Assembly (NCBI GenBank): GCA_017537105.1
Contig: JAFWBZ010000336.1
Location: 1-11,604 of the forward strand
Reading direction: 5' to 3'
DNA from: Clostridia bacterium
Lineage (GTDB): Bacteria > Bacillota > Clostridia > Christensenellales > Aristaeellaceae
Length of the DNA: 11,604 nt
Part shown: positions 6,469 through 11,604 of the stretch, piece after piece
Numbering within the stretch: position 1 is the first letter of the stretch
How the letters are laid out: each line of letters starts with the position of its first letter
The notes under the pieces: generated by a model
The model's database searches: none
Seen by the model: the letters and a program-made list of their open reading frames with translations, nothing else
What the model was told of the DNA's origin: nothing
Made by a program: the position numbers and the translations under genes

Positions 6469-7860
6469 TCAGTTGGAAAAGTCAAATTCGCCCTCGTCGT
6501 ACTGCGGCTCAGGGGCAGGCGTTGGGGTAGCACTGGCCTCCGCCGCAGCGACGGCCTCGGAATAGACCGGCGTCAGTATGACGGCATTTTCCATGTCGTA
6601 TTCCGGCTCCTCTGCGCCCTCAGGGTAGCGCATCGGGGCGTAGATGAGCTGCCGAAGCTCCGTCAGCGGCTGGACGCAGCTCTGCCGCCAGGAGACGCGA
6701 TAGACAACCGTGCCGTCCTCCAGCTGTACGCGGCTCGCGCCGCCGTCGCCGCCCAGGCTGAAGCCCGGATCCCTGCCGTCGATGGTACCGAAATCCCACG
6801 TCCATTCAGTCGAAAGGTCGAAAAAGGCGTTCAGACGCCTCCGGGCCTCGTCCGCGTCCAACCCCGGCGCGGAGACCGTGCAGTTCAGCTCCACACCCAG
6901 GTGGGTCATGCGGAAGCGGTCCACGTGAAGGTGAACGCCCTTCACATCGAAGTCGTGCTCGGCCACGTCGTTGTAGAGCGCCTGGGGCAATGCGGAGGCG
7001 TCCAGCGTCAGATCGATCGTCCGCTCCGCCACGTACTCCGCGCAGCCGGTGGAGATCAGCTCGTCCAGCGTGAGCACGCCGTCCGGGCCGAAGGCCGCGG
7101 CCACATCGTCCAGCCGGGCCGCCTGGTCTTCGCCGAGCTGACGGAGATATTCCTCCGACACCTCGCTGCGCCAGTTCCCGGAGAAGGAGAACGCGTCCGG
7201 CGGAGTCAGCGCACCTTCGTCCCACACTCCCGCGCCAGGCATGTCGAGGTCCGTCTTCAGCAGCACCGCCCGGAAGAAGAGCCCATTGTCCGTACGGCTC
7301 CGGTATTGGGGATCGGCCTTCAATGTCCACAGCTCGCCGCAGCTCCGGGGATGCTGTCCGCCCAGCAGCAGCACGGCCTGACATCCGAACTCGTCGGGAT
7401 CGAAAAAGCAGCCGGTGCCGCTGAAACCCTTGGCGTCGCAGGCCAGCTTCTCGCCGTTCAACACGGGCGCCTCCATGACGACCATGTACCTGCCCTCCTG
7501 CGGCACGGTCAGAGAATAGCTGACGTAGAGGTCGCTGTCCTCCCAGATCAGCTCGTCCACCGAGAAGGAAAAGTCCGTGCCGTCGGCGTCCTCCGCCGTC
7601 CGGTGCACCTCCTGCACCAGATCCGCCACCTCGGCGGCGCCGCGCTCCTTCAGTTCGTCCTTGAAGATCGTGTTGCCCATCACGGCGGCCACCGCCGTGA
7701 GCGTCAGCAGCGCAGCCAGGATCGCCGCGGCCAGCACGATGCTCTTTCTGTACACGCGTTTTCGATTCATATCCTTGTCCTCCAGAGTCCTCAGCGCCTC
7801 TTCCACGCGGAGATGAAAGCGCTCCGGGGTTGGGGGAAACGGGTCCATGATGCGGTTCAC
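6469..7860 (-). CDS. Single-pass membrane protein, probable ECF anti-sigma partner (DUF4179-like)
   Basis: 463 residues from GTG 7860. GAGGAGG lies 7 nt before the GTG, and the GTGA overlap with the sigma stop indicates translational coupling; ATG at 7848 is a less favoured alternative. Residues 1-40 are cytosolic (basic end MNRKRVYRKS at 31-40) and about 41-62 form one membrane helix (IVLAAAILAALLTLTAVAAV). The remaining roughly 400 residues should be outside the cell, ending in a Pro/Thr/Glu-rich tail. The short cytosolic part followed by one helix and a large outer domain matches the proteins found beside ECF sigma factors in Clostridia, many carrying DUF4179; that family name is from memory. 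The likely role is to bind and silence the sigma factor until an envelope signal is sensed. No zinc-binding anti-sigma motif (HxxxCxxC) is visible. Confidence 0.82.
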   Translation of the reverse strand: MNRIMDPFPPTPERFHLRVEEALRTLEDKDMNRKRVYRKSIVLAAAILAALLTLTAVAAVMGNTIFKDELKERGAAEVADLVQEVHRTAEDADGTDFSFSVDELIWEDSDLYVSYSLTVPQEGRYMVVMEAPVLNGEKLACDAKGFSGTGCFFDPDEFGCQAVLLLGGQHPRSCGELWTLKADPQYRSRTDNGLFFRAVLLKTDLDMPGAGVWDEGALTPPDAFSFSGNWRSEVSEEYLRQLGEDQAARLDDVAAAFGPDGVLTLDELISTGCAEYVAERTIDLTLDASALPQALYNDVAEHDFDVKGVHLHVDRFRMTHLGVELNCTVSAPGLDADEARRRLNAFFDLSTEWTWDFGTIDGRDPGFSLGGDGGASRVQLEDGTVVYRVSWRQSCVQPLTELRQLIYAPMRYPEGAEEPEYDMENAVILTPVYSEAVAAAEASATPTPAPEPQYDEGEFDFSN

Positions 7861-8324
7861 TTCTCTGCCTCCTCTCCGATGGCCAGCCGGAGCAGCCTGC
7901 GCCCCTGGTTCAGCCGCCACTTGACGGTGCCCTCGGGGATGCCCAGGATTCTCGCGCATTCCCGGACGCTATAGCCTTCGATGTAGTGCAGTTCGAGGAC
8001 GATGCCCGGCTTGTGCGGCAGAGACTTCAGCGCGTCCAATAGCGGCGACTCGAAGGTCTCCGGATACGGAATATCCTCGGAGAGTTCGGCTTCGGCATGG
8101 GGCCTTCTGCGATAGAACGTCTTGCACTGGTTGATCAGTATGCGGATCAGCCACGTCTCAAAGTACGCCACCTCCCGGAGCGCGTCGAGCTTCGACCATG
8201 CCTTCAGCAGCGCCTCCTGGACCGCGTCCTCGCAGTCTGCCTCCGAGGAGAGCATCGTGCGGGCCACGCGGTAGAGCCTGCGCTCGCAGGCCCGTACACG
8301 CCGGATGAAGTCTGTCCGTGTCAT
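7857..8324 (-). CDS. ECF-family RNA polymerase sigma factor
   Basis: 155 residues, the usual length of group 4 (ECF) sigma factors. The sigma-2 region spans about 5-72, with the polymerase-binding and -10 recognition part SEADCEDAVQEALLKAWSKL and the conserved FETWLIRILINQCK. The sigma-4 helix-turn-helix lies at about 98-148, with SVRECARILGIPEGTVKWRL. There is no sigma-3 domain. GGAGGG is placed 8 nt before ATG 8324. It overlaps the membrane-protein gene by 4 nt, so the two are made together. It should direct polymerase to a small regulon, probably including its own promoter. The exact ECF subgroup and signal are unknown. Confidence 0.95.
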   Translation of the reverse strand: MTRTDFIRRVRACERRLYRVARTMLSSEADCEDAVQEALLKAWSKLDALREVAYFETWLIRILINQCKTFYRRRPHAEAELSEDIPYPETFESPLLDALKSLPHKPGIVLELHYIEGYSVRECARILGIPEGTVKWRLNQGRRLLRLAIGEEAEK

Positions 8325-8345
8325 GCGTACATCCCTCCGTTGTCC

Positions 8346-8366
8346 GGGCGGCTAATCCCGCCGCCC
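8346..8366 (-). repeat. Inverted repeat in the sigma-factor leader
   Basis: GGGCGGC and GCCGCCC arms (7 bp, 7-nt loop) between the candidate ECF promoter and the sigma-factor ribosome binding site. No T run follows. It may stabilise or tune the leader. Confidence 0.5.
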
Positions 8367-8388
8367 CGTCGTACCGGTACACCTGTTG

Positions 8389-8416
8389 GACGCAGCACAG
8401 GCGGAAAAGGTTGGCA
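8389..8416 (-). promoter_or_regulatory. Candidate ECF-type autoregulatory promoter of the sigma operon
   Basis: On the minus strand, TGCCAACCTTTT (AAC core ending at 8410), then 17 nt from that core, then CGTC (8389-8392). This resembles the AAC...CGTC -35/-10 pair of Bacillus SigW/SigV-type promoters and sits about 65 nt upstream of the sigma start. No sigma-A consensus was seen there. Confidence 0.5.
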
Positions 8417-8474
8417 CAGCGGGAATGATTTGCGCACATTCCTGAATATCTGCCGCGGTTTGCGGCGCCACGCC

Positions 8475-8503
8475 TTGACGGGGAATGGTTGCAGTGTTAA
8501 AAT
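8475..8503 (+). promoter_or_regulatory. Promoter of the PIG-L/M24 operon
   Basis: TTGACG (8475-8480), a 17-nt spacer and TAAAAT (8498-8503). It diverges from the sigma operon. Transcription should start near 8510. Confidence 0.8.
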
Positions 8504-8521
8504 AGACACACAGATTCAACG

Positions 8522-8542
8522 CGAAGCGGAACTGCCGCTTCG
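8522..8542 (+). repeat. 5' leader hairpin before the deacetylase gene
   Basis: CGAAGCGG and CCGCTTCG form a perfect 8-bp stem around AACTG, ending 13 nt before the GGAGG site. It lies at the 5' end of the predicted transcript and may protect the mRNA or tune translation. Confidence 0.55.
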
Positions 8543-8568
8543 TCGGGCAGGAAATGGAGGCGGCTTCA

Positions 8569-9417
8569 TTGAGAGACTACAGTGTTCTGGACGTCAGGAC
8601 GGAGACCTTTGGCGGCATCGAAGTGCTGTTTCCCGGCTGGAAGCCCGGGGATGAGCGGCTTTGCGTCTACAGCCCTCACGACGACGACGCGATCCTCGGC
8701 GCGGGCTATGTGATGCGCGCGGCGATGGACGCGGGGGCGAAGGTGACGGTCGTCATCGTCTGCAACGGCGACTGCGGCTACAGCACGGTGGCGGAGAAGG
8801 ACACCATCGTGGAGCGCCGCCATCGCGAGACCGTGAACGTCTACGGCGCCTTCGGCATCCCGGAGGAGGACATCATCTTCCTGAACTATCCGGATTTCAG
8901 CGCGCTGAGCTACATGGGCCGCAACATCGCACCGGGCCGGGAGGGCCACTTCCGGACGACCATCACCGAGCTTCGCCGGCGCAGAATCACGCGCATCCTC
9001 GCGCCGAACCACTACCACGAGCACGTCGACCACATCGCCGCAAGCATGATGGCCGCCTACGACGCGCCCCAGGCGGGCGACGCGCACTCCGTGGACTGGG
9101 CCGATCCCTATCCGGTGCGCTCCACGGCGGAATACTCCGTCTGGGCGGAGCTGGACCCGGAGGACGCGCTGGTGGCGGGCCGCGACCCGAGGCTGCGGGC
9201 GGACACCGTGATGATCGCCTCCGACGAGGTGGAGCAGAAGGTGTTCGAGGGCCTAAGGGAGTACGAGTCCCAGCAGGCGATCATCGCCGATCTGGTGGAG
9301 CAGCGGAAGGCGCGCAAGCTGCCGGACGGCCGCTATATCGAGGTGTACCGGCGCTTTGATCCCCGGCCGAAGCTGGACTTTGAGCCGTACAAGCAGCTGC
9401 TGGGCAAATTGATGTGA
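8569..9417 (+). CDS. PIG-L family (LmbE-like) deacetylase
   Basis: About 282 residues. The family consists of zinc-dependent hydrolases that remove acetyl groups from N-acetyl-glucosaminyl compounds and related molecules; the substrate here is unknown. The metal motif SPHDDD (residues 35-40) corresponds to the family's HPDDE, and EHVDH (151-155) supplies the third histidine. NGDCGYS and ERRHRET (about 66-87) match the family core. The start is set at TTG 8569 because GGAGG (8556-8560) is 8 nt upstream. ATG 8554 is in frame but has only AGGA one base away. There is no signal peptide, so it is cytoplasmic. Its stop overlaps possible starts of the next gene, so the two are probably made together and act on the same molecule. 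Confidence 0.9.
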   Translation: MRDYSVLDVRTETFGGIEVLFPGWKPGDERLCVYSPHDDDAILGAGYVMRAAMDAGAKVTVVIVCNGDCGYSTVAEKDTIVERRHRETVNVYGAFGIPEEDIIFLNYPDFSALSYMGRNIAPGREGHFRTTITELRRRRITRILAPNHYHEHVDHIAASMMAAYDAPQAGDAHSVDWADPYPVRSTAEYSVWAELDPEDALVAGRDPRLRADTVMIASDEVEQKVFEGLREYESQQAIIADLVEQRKARKLPDGRYIEVYRRFDPRPKLDFEPYKQLLGKLM

Positions 9418-9434
9418 TGGAGGATCGATCAGAT

Positions 9435-10787
9435 ATGTTCAACATCAGCGACTGGAAGCGGGAGGCGGACATCGTCGCGGACGTGCTGCGGCGCGCGCCT
9501 TCCTTTGACAAGGAGTATCGGATCCCCAAAGAGGAGTTTCTCGAGCGCTGGCGCAGGACCTGGGACGGCCTGGAGGCCCGGGGCATCGACGTGGGCTTCG
9601 TCTATTCGGACGAGCACTACTGCGGCGACGTGCCGTACTTCGGCGGCAACACCAACGTGCATGTGGAGCCCGTGGCGGGCCTGGTGGGCCGCAACGGCTT
9701 CTTCCTGCTGGCGGGCCTGGAGGGCGGCTACTGCGCGGAACAGCTGGCCTGGCGCTCCGGCTGCCAGGTGCGCAAAGTCGAAATGCTGAAGCTGGCGGAC
9801 GAGGACTACCCGGTGGAGGCCGTCACGCTGGAGGACGTGCTGGAGGAGGCCTGCGGCAGGCGGCCCACCAACATCGGCCTACTGACGCCCACTGAGATCA
9901 TACCGATCAAGTTCCTGTACGCCTTCCGGCAATATTTCGGCGGCGAGGAGAACGTCATCGACGCCCGCGACATCCTGTTCAAGGTCAAGTACATCAAGTC
10001 TGACAACGAGATGCGCATGATCAAGGAGGCCTCGAGGATCGCCGACGTGATGATCGAGGGCATGTGCGGCGTGATCCGCCCCGGCATGTATGAGACGCAG
10101 GTGGCCCAGTGGGGCTACGCCATCGCCTCCGAGATGGGCGTGGAGACCATGGGGTTTGAGGTCATGTGCTGCGCGGGCGAGTCCAACCGGACCATCGTGG
10201 GGCGCGCCATGAACCGGAAGATCCAGGAGGGCGACTACATCATGCTGGGCGTCGGGCCGCGCAGGGACGGGCTGACCGCCTGCGAGCGCGCCTCCGTGGT
10301 GGCCGTGGACCGGCCGGAGAAGCTGACGGAGGACCAGAAGTACTGGTTCAACTTCGTGGAGGACGCCTATCGGGTGGGCCTGAACGAGTACATCCGCGTG
10401 GCGGAGAATGACCTGCCGGCCAAGCTGCAGGAGCAGGCGCTGGTGGATTACTTCGCGGGGAAGAGCGAGGAGGTCAGCCGCCGCATCGGCAAGAGCGTGG
10501 ACATGACGGTGCTGAAGCCCTACACCGGCACCCACAACGCGGGCTACACCGAGTGCCAGGAGTTTTACGGGGCCATCACGCTGGAGTCCGAGGAGCCGCT
10601 GGGCTCGCAGATCGTCACCATGCTGGACGTGGCAGTGCGCGGCTATTCGAAGAACTGGTATGACGTGGTGATTCCCGGCATGGACTACGTGCTGGTGGAG
10701 AAGACGCTGGGCAAGTTCGGCCATCGGGTCGAGGTGCTCAACGACCTGCCCATCAACGTGCAGCACCTGGTGGGGCGCAATTTCTGA
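9435..10787 (+). CDS. M24/creatinase-fold protein with degraded metal site
   Basis: 450 residues from ATG 9435 (GGAGG at 9419-9423, 11 nt upstream); GTG 9414 and ATG 9417 are possible earlier starts overlapping the deacetylase stop. Residues about 30-165 form a creatinase-type N-terminal domain and about 185-445 the pita-bread M24 domain (Pro aminopeptidase, prolidase and creatinase relatives). By eye the two metal aspartates, normally D-x10-D after EGD, are Gly272 and Cys283 (EGDYIMLGVG, then DGLTACERA). The usual upstream histidine position (near VGRAMNRK) is not His, and the EPG glutamate is not evident. The GHG-type region survives as TGTHNAGYTE. It may therefore be a metal-free hydrolase like creatinase or a non-catalytic homologue. 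It is cytoplasmic, the last gene of the operon, with a terminator after it. Confidence 0.88.
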   Translation: MFNISDWKREADIVADVLRRAPSFDKEYRIPKEEFLERWRRTWDGLEARGIDVGFVYSDEHYCGDVPYFGGNTNVHVEPVAGLVGRNGFFLLAGLEGGYCAEQLAWRSGCQVRKVEMLKLADEDYPVEAVTLEDVLEEACGRRPTNIGLLTPTEIIPIKFLYAFRQYFGGEENVIDARDILFKVKYIKSDNEMRMIKEASRIADVMIEGMCGVIRPGMYETQVAQWGYAIASEMGVETMGFEVMCCAGESNRTIVGRAMNRKIQEGDYIMLGVGPRRDGLTACERASVVAVDRPEKLTEDQKYWFNFVEDAYRVGLNEYIRVAENDLPAKLQEQALVDYFAGKSEEVSRRIGKSVDMTVLKPYTGTHNAGYTECQEFYGAITLESEEPLGSQIVTMLDVAVRGYSKNWYDVVIPGMDYVLVEKTLGKFGHRVEVLNDLPINVQHLVGRNF

Positions 10788-10808
10788 GCGGCCCGGACGG
10801 GCATGCTG

Positions 10809-10835
10809 AGGGCCGCCGACAGCGACGGCCCTTTT
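10809..10835 (+). terminator. Terminator of the PIG-L/M24 operon
   Basis: GGGCCGCCG and CGACGGCCC arms (9 bp, one mismatch) around ACAG, followed by TTTT, 22 nt after the M24 stop codon. Confidence 0.85.
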
Positions 10836-10859
10836 GCGCGTTCACCGCTCCCGACGCAC

Positions 10860-10888
10860 TTGACAACGGCACCGGTTTGGAATATGGT
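10860..10888 (+). promoter_or_regulatory. Promoter of the terminal secreted-protein gene
   Basis: Consensus TTGACA (10860-10865), a 17-nt spacer and TATGGT (10883-10888). Initiation would fall about 27 nt before the start codon. Confidence 0.8.
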
Positions 10889-10921
10889 AGACACAGATAC
10901 GACAAGAGGAGGCGTTTGCCC

Positions 10922-11604
10922 ATGCGGCGGAAATGCAGCATACTGTTTCTGGTGATCCTCCTGCTGGCGCATGTCTCCCTCTGTGCGATTGCAGAGGAAA
11001 CGGTTTCGACGGAATTGCCGAAGCTGACCGCGACGGAGCGCGGGGGCACCTGGATTCTCCGGGTGCCGCAGGCGCTGCTGGAGAGCGTCGAACTGCACAA
11101 GCCCGACCGGCCGGCTTCCCAGTACAGCCTGACCGGACTCTGCGCGCGGGGTCTGACGGATGCGGTGGAGCAGCGGCTGGCCTATCCGTGGGACGGATCG
11201 CTGTTCATGAATTTGCGGGTGCTGGACGGCGACTGCTACATCGTCACGCGACCGACGCAGCCCTATTCCGCGGAATTCCCGTTCCTCTGGACCGTGGAGC
11301 AGCGGGAGATCCAGTTCTTTGAGGCGGATACGACGGTATCCGGCGTCTCCGAAGCGCTGAGCAGCGTCCCGGAGATGGATGCCTCCGGATACACCCAGGT
11401 GTACAGCGACCGCTTTGCGCAGGGCGACATCGCGGTCTACCGCGCCATGGATGTGAACATCGCCGTCATCCACTGGAGGGGCGAAGAAGAGCTCGGGCTC
11501 ATCGCGATGGCGCAGATCGGTGGGACGGACGCCCAGAAGCTGCCCGTCACGGGCTATGCCTCCGGAAAGCAGTTCACCTACTGCTGCATCATCACCGACG
11601 CGGA
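10922..11604 (+). CDS. Secreted protein of unknown function, 3' end outside window
   Basis: 227 codons are visible and still open at the window end. AGGAGG (10907-10912) is 9 nt before the ATG. Residues 1-24 form a Sec signal peptide: basic MRRK, hydrophobic SILFLVILLLAHVSL, then CAIA with cleavage expected before EET. The cysteine is preceded by VSL, which is a poor lipobox, so a lipoprotein is less likely. The mature part is of mixed character with scattered Trp, Tyr and Cys and no repeat, catalytic motif or sorting signal in view. It has its own promoter after the upstream terminator, so it is a separate unit. No family was recognised. Confidence 0.85.
   Translation, partial: MRRKCSILFLVILLLAHVSLCAIAEETVSTELPKLTATERGGTWILRVPQALLESVELHKPDRPASQYSLTGLCARGLTDAVEQRLAYPWDGSLFMNLRVLDGDCYIVTRPTQPYSAEFPFLWTVEQREIQFFEADTTVSGVSEALSSVPEMDASGYTQVYSDRFAQGDIAVYRAMDVNIAVIHWRGEEELGLIAMAQIGGTDAQKLPVTGYASGKQFTYCCIITDA

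Noticed and set aside
6421..7974. 517-codon open frame on the plus strand
   Set aside because: It is antisense to the membrane protein of the sigma operon, low in recognisable structure, and has no ribosome binding site.
10934..10984. Possible lipoprotein signal in the last gene (VSLC)
   Set aside because: Leu directly before the Cys is unusual for a lipobox, and an ordinary AIA cleavage site follows directly.

Overview
The window is GC-rich Bacillota DNA, most likely from a class Clostridia gut-type bacterium. The supporting signs are a T-box leader, strong GGAGG ribosome binding sites, TTG/GTG starts beside clear Shine-Dalgarno sequences, an ECF sigma factor with a membrane partner, SLH-like repeats and a tRNA without an encoded CCA end. 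No mobile element, integrase, CRISPR array or rRNA was seen. The species cannot be named from the sequence.

Layout: (1) 1-1376, minus: threonyl-tRNA synthetase, cut by the window start, behind a complete threonine T-box leader (ACC specifier, T-box motif, terminator) and a consensus promoter. (2) 1696-5139, minus: a secreted M16C zinc peptidase with degenerate SLH repeats, whose frame is broken by one in-frame TAA between the signal peptide and the catalytic domain. (3) 5264-6126, plus: a strong promoter, a yybP-ykoY (manganese) riboswitch with a terminator platform, then two small unrecognised genes. (4) 6180-6260, minus: tRNA-Leu(UAA) with promoter and terminator. (5) 6469-8324, minus: an ECF sigma factor translationally coupled to a single-pass membrane protein (probable DUF4179-type anti-sigma partner), with a candidate ECF-type autoregulatory promoter. 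(6) 8475-10835, plus: a PIG-L-family deacetylase and an M24/creatinase-fold protein that appears to lack most metal ligands, overlapping or touching, with promoter and terminator. (7) 10860-end, plus: a secreted protein of unknown function, cut by the window end.

How parts work together: two cis-acting RNAs sense the cell state, uncharged tRNA-Thr for thrS and probably Mn2+ for the small two-gene operon. The sigma and membrane pair looks like a self-regulated envelope-stress switch. The PIG-L and M24 pair looks like a two-step small-molecule pathway, with substrate unknown. The most unusual point is a manganese riboswitch placed before two small non-transporter genes rather than a known Mn exporter.
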